From assembly GCF_003014735.1 (NCBI RefSeq), contig NZ_PYAX01000012.1:1-64000 (forward strand): a DNA stretch of 64,000 nucleotides, read 5' to 3'. The notes beneath the pieces are model-generated. The model searched no databases and had not been told where the DNA came from. It saw only the letters and a list, made by a program, of their open reading frames with translations. Positions 1 to 13,011 of this stretch are shown here, one piece after another. A program made the translations under genes and the position numbers. Within the stretch, counting starts at the first letter, position 1. Each line of letters starts with the position of its first letter. Source of the stretch: Saccharothrix carnea (lineage in GTDB: Bacteria > Actinomycetota > Actinomycetes > Mycobacteriales > Pseudonocardiaceae).

Positions 1-229
1 CCGCCCGCGAATCACCGGCATTGGCCGCCACCCACCGCGCACTCGACGTGTTCGGATCGGTGTAGAACGCCGAGTCGGCCGCCTGCGCGGTCGTGGCGCC
101 ACCGCCGAGGACCAGCGCCACCGCACTGGCGACCAGCGCGCTGGACAGCCCTCCGGCCGCGGCCAGCCTGGCCTTGTGTCGCGGTCGTCGCACGTCGGGG
201 CCGGATTCGTGGGCGTTGTGTGCTCGCAT
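1..229 (-). CDS. GH6 cellulase, N-terminal fragment
   Basis: Seventy-six residues are visible; the rest lies beyond the left edge. The start at 227-229 is followed by a basic stretch (VRRPRHKARL), a hydrophobic Ala/Leu/Val segment and an Ala-Gln-Ala-Ala end, which is a typical Sec signal peptide of about 45 residues. The mature part begins with AFYTDPNTSSARWVAANAGD, the entry motif of GH6 endoglucanases and cellobiohydrolases (FYVxP...A..WV...PGD). GH6 enzymes cut beta-1,4-glucan with inversion outside the cell. The GH6 domain follows the signal directly, so any binding module would have to be C-terminal. A perfect CebR box lies 45 bp upstream of the start. Whether it is an endo- or exo-enzyme cannot be told from this piece. 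Confidence 0.82.
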   Translation of the reverse strand, partial: MRAHNAHESGPDVRRPRHKARLAAAGGLSSALVASAVALVLGGGATTAQAADSAFYTDPNTSSARWVAANAGDSRA

Positions 230-273
230 CGGTAGTCCTCGCAGCGTCGGTGCTGAACGGGGGCTGGCTCGGC

Positions 274-287
274 TGGGAGCGCTCCCA
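274..287. promoter_or_regulatory. CebR/CelR operator, perfect palindrome
   Basis: TGGGAGCGCTCCCA is identical to the 14-bp operator known for the LacI-family cellulase regulators CelR (Thermobifida) and CebR (Streptomyces), which are released by cellobiose. It sits 45 bp upstream of the leftward GH6 gene. Confidence 0.93.
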
Positions 288-602
288 GGTGGCAGGACTG
301 TAGCCAGTGGGAAACGGTGAAGAAAAGAGGCCGTGATCGACCGGTGACCCGCGCCGGTTTATACGGTCCGTGAAGAAAACGCCGGATGAACCACGCCTGA
401 GATGGCTTGGCCGCCGACGAACGGGGCGTTCGCCACTGAGTGTGTTCATTTTGCTGGCCCACTGGTCCGACCGGGTGACTGAGACGCAGGTCACGGTGGA
501 ATCGAAGTTGATGTCGAAATTCCGTCGAATTACGCCGTGCGGCGGCGCGATTGCTAGGCCGAAAAGTCCATCTCTGGTGCATTGAACCGGACATTCCTAG
601 TC

Positions 603-616
603 TGGGAACGCTCCCA
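603..616. promoter_or_regulatory. CebR/CelR operator, one change from consensus
   Basis: TGGGAACGCTCCCA differs from the perfect palindrome only at its sixth base. It lies 39 bp upstream of the GH3-CBM2 start, where a bound repressor would block transcription. Confidence 0.88.
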
Positions 617-655
617 GTCCCTCTCGGACCCTGTTCTCGACCCGGAGGCAACGCA

Positions 656-6048
<5,393 letters not shown>

Positions 6049-6057
6049 CACCCGGAC

Positions 6058-6098
6058 TCGGCACGGGGCGTTCTGCGCGCCCAGGCGTCCCGTGCCGA
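6058..6098 (+). other. Intercistronic hairpin between GH9 and GH48
   Basis: TCGGCACGGG (6058-6067) pairs perfectly with CCCGTGCCGA (6089-6098) across a 21-nt loop. No T tract follows. It may end part of the GH9 transcript or protect its 3' end; which of these applies cannot be read from the sequence. Confidence 0.55.
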
Positions 6099-6164
6099 CA
6101 CCACTCCCCGCCACGCCCTTTGAAGCTCGCGGGTCAATGGCTGATCCGTGCAGGAGGAGGACGC

Positions 6165-9104
6165 ATGAGGTACCGCACCAGAGCGGGACGGTTGCGCACC
6201 GGTCCGCTCGCGCTGATAGCCGCGGCGGCAACTGCCGCGGGTGTTATGCCGTTCGTCGCGCCGGTGGCGAACGCGGCCGTGGCGTGCACGGTCAACTACC
6301 AGGTCACGAGCCAGTGGCAGGGTGGTTTCGGCGCCAACGTGTCCATTCGCAACGAGGGCGACCCGGTCAACAACTGGCGCCTTACGTGGACCTTCCCGGA
6401 CGGCCAGCGAGTTCAGCAGGGCTGGAACGGCACGTTCTCGCAGAGCGGCACCGGGGTCACCGTGGCGGCGCCGGGTTGGGCTCCCAACCTCGGCACCGGC
6501 GCCACCGTGACGCCGGGCTTCAACGGCTCGTGGACCGGCCAGAACCGGCCGCCCACGGACTTCGCCCTCAACGGCACGCGCTGCACGGGCCCCAACGTCA
6601 ACGTCAACCCGACCGCGTCGCTGACGTCGCCGACGACCGCGCAGTCGTTCCAGGTCGGCCAGGCGATCCCGCTGGCGGCCACCGCGGCCGACACCGACGG
6701 CACCATCGCCAAGGTCGAGTTCCTGGCCGACGGCGTGGTCGTCGCGACCGACACGAGCGCCCCGTACACGGGCTCGTGGACCGGTGCGACCGTGGGCGAG
6801 CACGCGATCGTCGCCCGTGCCACCGATGACAAGGGCGGGATCGGCAACTCCAGCATCGCCAGCATCCGCGTCATCGCGGGCCAGGCGGTGCAGGTCAGCC
6901 CGCCGACGCTGAGCGTGCGGCAGGGCACGACCGGCACCTTCGGTGTCTCGCTGGCCACCGCGCCGACCTCCAACGTCACGGTCACCGTGGCGCGTTCGGC
7001 GGGCAGCACCGACCTCACGGCCGGTCCGGTGTCGTTGACGTTCACCCCGGCCAACTGGTCGACCAAGCAGAACGTCACGGTCACCTCGGCGGCCAACGGC
7101 GGCGAGCTGGCCACGGCCACGTTCACCGCGAGCGCCACCGGTGCGACCGCGGCCACGGTCGAGGTGCGCGAGACCAGCGCCCAGACCTCGCCGTTCGAGC
7201 AGGAGTTCCTGAACCTCTACGCCAAGATCCACGACCCGGCGAGCGGGTACTTCCGCACCTTCTCCGATGGCCTGAAGGTGCCGTACCACTCGATCGAGAC
7301 GCTGATGGTCGAGGCGCCGGACCACGGTCACCAGACCACGTCCGAGGCGTTCAGCTACTACCTGTGGCTGGAGGCGAGCTACGCCCGGATCACCGAGGAC
7401 TGGTCTTCGTTCAAGAAGGCCTGGGCCTCGATGGAGAAGTACATCATCCCGGCCACGGCGGACCAGCCGACCAACAACAAGTACGACGCGTCCAAGCCCG
7501 CGACCTACGCTCCCGAGCACCCGCGGATGGACCTGTACCCGTCGCAGCTGGAGGCCGGCGTGCCGGTGGGTCGCGACCCGATCGCGGCCGAGCTGAAGGC
7601 GGCGTACGGCACCGACGACATCTACGGCATGCACTGGCTGATGGACGTCGACAACACCTACGGCTTCGGCCGGTGCGGTGACGAGTCCGACGCGGCGCCC
7701 GCGTACATCAACACCTACCAGCGCGGTTCGTCGGAGTCGGTGTGGGAGACCATCCCGCAGCCCTCGTGCGACACGTTCGCGCACGGTGGCCGCAACGGCT
7801 TCCTCGACCTGTTCACCAAGGACGCCAGCTACGCCAAGCAGTACAAGTACACCAACGCCCCGGACGCCGACGCGCGTGCGGTGCAGGTGGCGCTGCTGGC
7901 CCAGCGGTGGGCGACCGAGCAGGGCAAGGTCGCCGAGATCGCCCCCGAGGTCGCGAAGGCGGCCAAGATGGGTGACTACCTGCGCTACTCGCTGTTCGAC
8001 AAGTACTTCAAGAAGGTCGGCAACTGCACCAACGCGACGACCTGCCCCGGTGGTACCGGCAAGGACAGCGCGCACTACCTGGTGTCCTGGTACTACGCGT
8101 GGGGTGGCGCGACCGACACGTCCGCCGGTTGGGCGTGGCGCATCGGCTCCGGTGCCTCGCACCAGGGCTACCAGAACCCGCTCGCGGCGTACGCGCTGGC
8201 GAACGAGCCGGCCCTGAAGCCGAAGTCGGCCACGGGTCAGCAGGACTGGGCCACGTCGATGACCCGTCAGCTCGAGCTGCTGCAGTGGCTGCAGTCGGCG
8301 GACGGCGCCATCGCCGGTGGTGTCACGAACACGTGGGAAGGCTCGTACAGCCAGCCGCCGGCCGGCACGCCGACCTTCTACGGCATGTTCTACGACGCCC
8401 ACCCGGTGTGGCGCGACCCGCCGTCGAACCGCTGGTTCGGCTTCCAGGCGTGGCAGATGGAGCGCACCGCGGCGCTCTACGAGATGACCGGCAACGCGAC
8501 GGCCAAGAAGATCCTCGACAAGTGGGTCCCCTGGGCCATCGCGAACACCACCGTGGGCACCAACGGTCAGTTCCAGATCCCCTCGGACCTGGAGTGGACC
8601 GGCGCGCCGGACAACTGGAACGCCACCAGCCCCGGTGCCAACGCGAACCTGCGCGTGCGCGTGCTCAACCACAGCCAGGACGTCGGCATCGCCGCGTCCT
8701 ACGCCAAGACGCTCCTCAACTACGCGGCCGAGTCGGGCAACGCCCAGGCGAAGACCGTTGGTGAGGGCCTCTTGACGGCGCTGCTGGCGCACAAGACCGA
8801 CAAGGGCATCACGGTGCCCGAGGAGCGCAAGGACTACAACCGCTTCGACGACGTCTACAACGCGACGACGCGCGAGGGTCCGTACGTTCCGTCTGGTTGG
8901 ACGGGCACCATGCCCAACGGCGACCAGATCAAGCCCGGTGTGTCCTTCGTGGACATCCGCTCGATGTTCAAGCAGGACAAGGACTGGCCGAAGGTCCAGG
9001 CTTACCTGGACGGCGGCCCCGCGCCGACCTTCACCTACCACCGGTTCTGGGCGCAAGCTGAGATCGCCACGGCGTTCCAGCTGCACGTGGAGCTGTTCGG
9101 GTAG
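6165..9104 (+). CDS. GH48 reducing-end cellobiohydrolase with N-terminal CBM2
   Basis: The 979-residue product has a long signal peptide (about 1-38), a CBM2 (about 39-140, with SQWQGGFGANVSI and FNGSWTG), two all-beta spacer domains (about 145-340; the first looks Ig-like, with VEFLADGVVVATD) and a GH48 domain from residue 342. The proposed general acid is Glu394 in QTTSEAFSYYLWLEA. GH48 enzymes are processive, inverting and work from reducing chain ends. Actinobacterial cellulose degraders usually carry a single gene. AGGAGG a few bases upstream fixes the ATG at 6165. No CebR box lies in the 116-bp gap after GH9, so expression probably depends on readthrough from the GH9 promoter. A strong terminator follows the stop. 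Confidence 0.96.
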   Translation: MRYRTRAGRLRTGPLALIAAAATAAGVMPFVAPVANAAVACTVNYQVTSQWQGGFGANVSIRNEGDPVNNWRLTWTFPDGQRVQQGWNGTFSQSGTGVTVAAPGWAPNLGTGATVTPGFNGSWTGQNRPPTDFALNGTRCTGPNVNVNPTASLTSPTTAQSFQVGQAIPLAATAADTDGTIAKVEFLADGVVVATDTSAPYTGSWTGATVGEHAIVARATDDKGGIGNSSIASIRVIAGQAVQVSPPTLSVRQGTTGTFGVSLATAPTSNVTVTVARSAGSTDLTAGPVSLTFTPANWSTKQNVTVTSAANGGELATATFTASATGATAATVEVRETSAQTSPFEQEFLNLYAKIHDPASGYFRTFSDGLKVPYHSIETLMVEAPDHGHQTTSEAFSYYLWLEASYARITEDWSSFKKAWASMEKYIIPATADQPTNNKYDASKPATYAPEHPRMDLYPSQLEAGVPVGRDPIAAELKAAYGTDDIYGMHWLMDVDNTYGFGRCGDESDAAPAYINTYQRGSSESVWETIPQPSCDTFAHGGRNGFLDLFTKDASYAKQYKYTNAPDADARAVQVALLAQRWATEQGKVAEIAPEVAKAAKMGDYLRYSLFDKYFKKVGNCTNATTCPGGTGKDSAHYLVSWYYAWGGATDTSAGWAWRIGSGASHQGYQNPLAAYALANEPALKPKSATGQQDWATSMTRQLELLQWLQSADGAIAGGVTNTWEGSYSQPPAGTPTFYGMFYDAHPVWRDPPSNRWFGFQAWQMERTAALYEMTGNATAKKILDKWVPWAIANTTVGTNGQFQIPSDLEWTGAPDNWNATSPGANANLRVRVLNHSQDVGIAASYAKTLLNYAAESGNAQAKTVGEGLLTALLAHKTDKGITVPEERKDYNRFDDVYNATTREGPYVPSGWTGTMPNGDQIKPGVSFVDIRSMFKQDKDWPKVQAYLDGGPAPTFTYHRFWAQAEIATAFQLHVELFG

Positions 9105-9122
9105 ACCGAGGAAGGTCGCCGG

Positions 9123-9152
9123 CACCCCCCTCACGACGTGGTGAGGGGGGTG
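9123..9152 (+). terminator. Terminator after GH48
   Basis: A perfect 12-bp stem, CACCCCCCTCAC with GTGAGGGGGGTG, encloses a 6-nt loop, 18 bp past the GH48 stop. It closes the secreted-cellulase block. Confidence 0.85.
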
Positions 9153-9180
9153 TTCGGCGTGTCTCGAACCGTCTCGATAG

Positions 9181-9194
9181 TCGAATGCGTTCGA
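9181..9194. promoter_or_regulatory. Candidate LacI operator 1
   Basis: TCGAATGCGTTCGA has the form TCGAA-N4-TTCGA, extended by a G and a C to 16 bp. It lies upstream of the cytoplasmic GH3 gene, in a region with nothing else recognisable. It shares its half-sites with the sequences at 9312 and 12978. Assignment to the nearby LacI regulator is inferred. Confidence 0.55.
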
Positions 9195-9311
9195 CGCGGA
9201 CATCGCGGATGAAACAACCTTGAAACTTCGGTGTTGACTCCGGTGAGAGAGCTGTGCCACATTTCTGGCACCCCGCCCCGCTGACTCCGGTCGGCGTTGT
9301 TGTCGCAGCGA

Positions 9312-9325
9312 TCGAAACGATTCGA
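9312..9325. promoter_or_regulatory. Candidate LacI operator 2
   Basis: TCGAAACGATTCGA (TCGAA-N4-TTCGA) lies 49 bp upstream of the GTG start of the GH3 gene, a suitable place for a LacI-family repressor. It is 131 bp from the site at 9181. Confidence 0.62.
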
Positions 9326-9374
9326 TTCAGTGAGCTGCACCTTCGAACAATTCGACGACCGCGAGAGGTGTGCC

Positions 9375-11939
9375 GTGGACCCGCTGCCGTTCCGCGATCC
9401 GGGTCTGCCGGTCGAGGACAGGGTGACCGACCTGCTCGGCCGGCTGACCGACGAGGAGAAGGTGGCGCTGCTGCACCAGCACCAGCCGGCCGTGCCGAGA
9501 CTGGGGTTGGCGGCGTTCCACACCGGGATGGAGGCGCTGCACGGCGTCGCGTGGCTGGGACCGGCCACCGTGTTCCCGCAAGCCGTGGGGCTGGCGTCCT
9601 CGTGGGACCTCGACCTCGTGCGGCGGGTCGGCGAGGCGGTCGGCGTGGAGGCGCGGGGTTTCCACCACCGGGACCCGGTCGCGCACGGCCTGAACGTGTG
9701 GGCGCCGGTGGTGAACCCGTTGCGCGACCCGCGTTGGGGCCGCAACGAGGAGGGCTACTCCGAGGACCCGACGTTGACCGCGGCGATGGGCACGGCGTAC
9801 GCGACGGGTCTGCGCGGTGATCACCCGCGTTACCTGCGGACGGCGCCGACGCTGAAGCACTTCCTGGGCTACAACAACGAGGACGACCGCTGCGTCACGT
9901 CGTCCGACCTGCGGCCGCGGGTGCTGCACGAGTACGAGCTGCCGTGCTTCCGCGGCCCGATCGAGGCGGGCGCGGCGGTGGCCGTGATGCCGTCGTACAA
10001 CCTGGTCAACGGTCGTCCCGCGCACCTGAGCCCGTTGATCGGGCAGGAGTTGCGGACGTGGGCGCCGGACGGGCTCGCGATCGTCAGCGACGCCTACGCG
10101 CCGTCGAACGTGGCGGGGTTGCAGGCGTACCTGGCGACCCAGGCCGAGGGGCACGCGGCGTTGCTCGACGCGGGCCTGGACAGCTTCACCGACCAGGACG
10201 CCGACCCGACGTTGATGATCGAGAGCGTCACCACGGCGATCAAGGACGGCCTGCTGGACAGGTCGGCGGTGGACCGGGCGGTCGGCAACGTGCTCGCGCT
10301 GCGGTTCCGGCTCGGCGAGTTCGACCCGCCCGACGACAACCCCTACGCCTCGATCACGTCCGACGTGATCGGCACCCACGGCGGGCTGGCGCTGGAGGCG
10401 GCACGGCAGGCGGTCGTGCTGCTGCGCAACGCCTCCGCGCTGCCACTGGCCCGCGGCACGAAGCTCGCCGTCATCGGCACGCACGCGGACACGCTGTTCG
10501 AGGACTGGTACAGCGGCACCCTGCCGTACCAGGTGACCGTCCGAAGTGCACTGGAGGAGTTCGCCTCCGTCACCTACGCGGAGGGCGTCGACCGGATCGC
10601 GCTGCGCACGGCGGACGGCCGTTACCTGGGTGTGCGCGGCGGTGTCGTCGGCTTGGGGGAGCGGTCGCTGTTCGACCGCTTCGACTGGGGCGACGGGGTG
10701 TGGACGCTGCGCGACGTGGGCTCGCGCCGCTACCTCGGGGTGGGCGAGGACGGTGCGCTGGTCGCCACCGCCACCACACCGAGTGGCTGGGACGTGCGCG
10801 AGCTGTTCGAGCCGCGGCTCACGGACGGCGGTGTGGTGCTGCGCAACACCGTCTGCGGAGCCGACGATCCGGCAACAGTGCAGGGCGACCTCAGCCTGGA
10901 CAGCACCCCGTTCGAGATCGAACGGGTGGTGGACGGCATCGCGGCGGCGGCCGAAGCGGCTTCCCGAGCCGACACCGCCGTGCTGGTGCTGGGCAACGAC
11001 CCGCACATCAACGGCCGCGAGACGCAGGACCGCACCACGCTGCGCCTGCCGTCGCTGGACCTGGTCCGCGCGGTCCGCGAGGCCAACCCGAACACGGTGC
11101 TGGTGCTCGTGAGCAGCTACCCGTACGCGCTGGACGGCGAGGAAGAGCACCTGCCGGGCATCGTGTGGACCGCGCACGGCGGGCAGGAGCAGGGCCGGGC
11201 GGTGGCGGAGGCGTTGTACGGCGTGTTCTCCCCATCGGGCAAGCTGACCCAGACCTGGTACCGCTCCGACGACGACCTGCCGGACATCTTCGACTACGAC
11301 ATCATCCGGGCGGGCGGCACGTACCTGTACTTCACCGGCGAGCCGCTGTTCCCGTTCGGCCACGGGCTGTCCTACACCACGTTCGAGTACTCCGACCTCA
11401 CGTGGGTCGACGGCGTCGCCACCGTGTCGGTGACCAACACAGGTGACGTCGCGGGCGCGGAGGTCGTGCAGCTGTACTCCTCGGCGCTGGACTCGCGGGT
11501 GCGGCAGCCGGTGCGCAAGCTCCAGTCGTTCCACCGGGTCCACCTCGCGCCGGGCGAGGCCGCGGTGGTCGGGCTGCGCGCCGACCAGCTCTGGCACTGG
11601 GACGTCGTCACGGGCCGCCGGGTGGTCGAGGCCGGGCGGTACGAGCTGCTGGTCGGCGCGTCGTCCAGGGACATCCGGTCGCGGCTGGTGGTGGACGTGG
11701 CGGGGGAGACCATCGCGCCACGCGTGGGCGTCCTGCCCGCCCCGGACTTCGACGACTGCGACGGCGTGCGGCTGGTGGACGACGAGGTCGTGTTCACCCG
11801 CGAGGGCGCGTGGATCTCGTTCGAGGACGTGACGCCGGGACCGCGGTCCGCCCCACCGGGGACCCGGATCTCGGTCGACGGAACGTCGCTGGTGCTCACC
11901 GCGGAAGCGGCGGGCGTGCGGGTGCGGGAGGTGCGCTGA
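9375..11939 (+). CDS. Cytoplasmic GH3 beta-glucosidase/xylosidase with inserted trefoil-like domain
   Basis: The product has 854 residues and no signal peptide, so it acts on imported oligosaccharides. The GH3 barrel has the nucleophile Asp239 in AIVSDAYAPSN; the second sub-domain carries VLGNDPHINGRETQDR, and a fibronectin-like C-terminal domain follows. About 110 residues (407-515) interrupt the second sub-domain. They contain the repeated signature ADGRYLGVRGG / GSRRYLGVGEDG, which resembles a fascin-like beta-trefoil. GTG at 9375 is preferred because the frame upstream runs through the operator and GAGAGG is at 9363-9368; ATG at 9297 is possible but less likely. It is followed with one base between by the LacI gene. 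Specificity for glucose or xylose cannot be read directly. Confidence 0.9.
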   Translation: MDPLPFRDPGLPVEDRVTDLLGRLTDEEKVALLHQHQPAVPRLGLAAFHTGMEALHGVAWLGPATVFPQAVGLASSWDLDLVRRVGEAVGVEARGFHHRDPVAHGLNVWAPVVNPLRDPRWGRNEEGYSEDPTLTAAMGTAYATGLRGDHPRYLRTAPTLKHFLGYNNEDDRCVTSSDLRPRVLHEYELPCFRGPIEAGAAVAVMPSYNLVNGRPAHLSPLIGQELRTWAPDGLAIVSDAYAPSNVAGLQAYLATQAEGHAALLDAGLDSFTDQDADPTLMIESVTTAIKDGLLDRSAVDRAVGNVLALRFRLGEFDPPDDNPYASITSDVIGTHGGLALEAARQAVVLLRNASALPLARGTKLAVIGTHADTLFEDWYSGTLPYQVTVRSALEEFASVTYAEGVDRIALRTADGRYLGVRGGVVGLGERSLFDRFDWGDGVWTLRDVGSRRYLGVGEDGALVATATTPSGWDVRELFEPRLTDGGVVLRNTVCGADDPATVQGDLSLDSTPFEIERVVDGIAAAAEAASRADTAVLVLGNDPHINGRETQDRTTLRLPSLDLVRAVREANPNTVLVLVSSYPYALDGEEEHLPGIVWTAHGGQEQGRAVAEALYGVFSPSGKLTQTWYRSDDDLPDIFDYDIIRAGGTYLYFTGEPLFPFGHGLSYTTFEYSDLTWVDGVATVSVTNTGDVAGAEVVQLYSSALDSRVRQPVRKLQSFHRVHLAPGEAAVVGLRADQLWHWDVVTGRRVVEAGRYELLVGASSRDIRSRLVVDVAGETIAPRVGVLPAPDFDDCDGVRLVDDEVVFTREGAWISFEDVTPGPRSAPPGTRISVDGTSLVLTAEAAGVRVREVR

Positions 11940-11940
11940 C

Positions 11941-12939
11941 GTGGTCACCATCGCCGACGTCGCGCGGCACGCGGGTGTCGCGCCGAGCACGGTGTCGTAC
12001 GTGCTCACCGGCCGCCGCTCGATCTCCTCGGCCACCAAGGCGAGGGTCGAGGCGAGCGTGCGGGCCCTGGGCTACCACCCGCACGCGGGTGCCAGGTCGC
12101 TGGCCAGCAACCGCGCCAACGTGCTCGCGCTGGTGCTGCCGATGCGCGAGGGCATGCACATGCCGGTGCTGATGCAGTTCGTCGTCGCGGTCGCCAACGC
12201 GGCCCGCCGGCACGACCACGACGTGCTGCTGGTGACCGCCGACCAGGGCGCGGCGGGGCTGCGCCGGGTGGCGGGCAGCGCCCAGGTCGACGGGCTGCTG
12301 GTGATGGACGTGGAGATGCACGACGAGCGCGTGCCCGTGCTGCGGGACCTGGACCGGCCCTCGGTGCTCATCGGCTTCCCCGCGGACGCGGCCGGGCTGA
12401 CGTGCGTCGACCTGGACTTCGCCGAGGCGGGCTCGCGGTGCGTCGACCACCTGGCCGACCTCGGGCACACCTACGTGGCACTGGTCGGCGCGCCGCGCGC
12501 GGTCTACCAGCGCGACACCGGTTTCGCGCACCGCACCATGGCCGGGTTCAGCGCGGCGGCGATGCGGCGCGGCGTCTCGTCGACCACGCTGCCGACCGAG
12601 ACCGACCACGAGTCGGTCCGGGTCGCCATCACCGGCCTGCTCGAACGCCACCCGGCGGTGACGGGACTGGTGGTGCACAACGAGGCCGCGCTGCCGTCCG
12701 TGGTCGAGGTGCTGCGGTCGCTGGGCCGCAAGGTGCCCGACGACGTCGCGGTGATCGCGATCTGCCCGGACGACCAGGCCGAGCGGCTGATGCCGCCGCT
12801 GACCTCGGTGGCGGTGCCCGCCGAGCAGTTGGGCCACCACGCGGTGGCGCTGCTGATGGCCAAGCTCGACCGGACGCCGACGCCCCCGCTCACGCTGTTG
12901 CCGCCACGGCTCACCGAAAGGGCGAGCACGACCCGCTGA
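11941..12939 (+). CDS. LacI-family transcriptional regulator
   Basis: The 332-residue protein starts directly with the LacI helix-turn-helix (TIADVARHAGVAPSTVSYVL) and hinge (GARSLASNRANVLAL), then a periplasmic-binding-protein-like sensor domain. One base separates it from the GH3 gene, and the GH31 gene follows after 72 bp. It probably represses this operon and responds to an oligosaccharide or sugar released from it. The three TCGAA-N4-TTCGA sites on both sides are the best operator candidates. Its position in a different operon and the different flanking operator make it unlikely to be the CebR that reads the TGGGAGCGCTCCCA boxes. Confidence 0.93.
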   Translation: MVTIADVARHAGVAPSTVSYVLTGRRSISSATKARVEASVRALGYHPHAGARSLASNRANVLALVLPMREGMHMPVLMQFVVAVANAARRHDHDVLLVTADQGAAGLRRVAGSAQVDGLLVMDVEMHDERVPVLRDLDRPSVLIGFPADAAGLTCVDLDFAEAGSRCVDHLADLGHTYVALVGAPRAVYQRDTGFAHRTMAGFSAAAMRRGVSSTTLPTETDHESVRVAITGLLERHPAVTGLVVHNEAALPSVVEVLRSLGRKVPDDVAVIAICPDDQAERLMPPLTSVAVPAEQLGHHAVALLMAKLDRTPTPPLTLLPPRLTERASTTR

Positions 12940-12977
12940 CCACCGTTCTGCCGTCCGGCGCGAGCCCGTGCCCGGTT

Positions 12978-12991
12978 TCGAAGCGCTTCGA
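12978..12991. promoter_or_regulatory. Candidate LacI operator 3, perfect palindrome
   Basis: TCGAAGCGCTTCGA is a perfect 14-bp palindrome with the central CG typical of LacI-family operators. It lies 20 bp upstream of the GH31 start and implies a second regulated promoter for GH31, the transporter and GH42. Confidence 0.78.
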
Positions 12992-13011
12992 CTCACCACG
13001 GAGGGACACCG

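Larger units (their letters stand above)
230..655. other. Divergent control region between two cellulase genes
   Basis: This 426-bp gap separates the leftward GH6 gene from the rightward GH3 gene. It is less GC-rich than its neighbours, especially around 350-600. It contains two CebR/CelR-type boxes, one close to each start. Apart from the boxes I see no convincing pair of promoter hexamers and no gene. Confidence 0.6.

Noticed and set aside
93-320. Short plus-strand frame over the GH6 start region
   Set aside because: It lies opposite the signal-peptide region of the GH6 gene and covers its operator; no ribosome site or family resemblance.
582-603. TTGAAC and TAGTCT as promoter of the GH3-CBM2 gene
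   Set aside because: The hexamers are only 10 bp apart, too close for a sigma-70-type promoter.
11941-12939. The LacI gene as CebR itself
   Set aside because: It is embedded in the GH3-GH31-GH42 operon whose promoters carry TCGAA-N4-TTCGA instead of TGGGAGCGCTCCCA. The latter occur only before cellulase genes.
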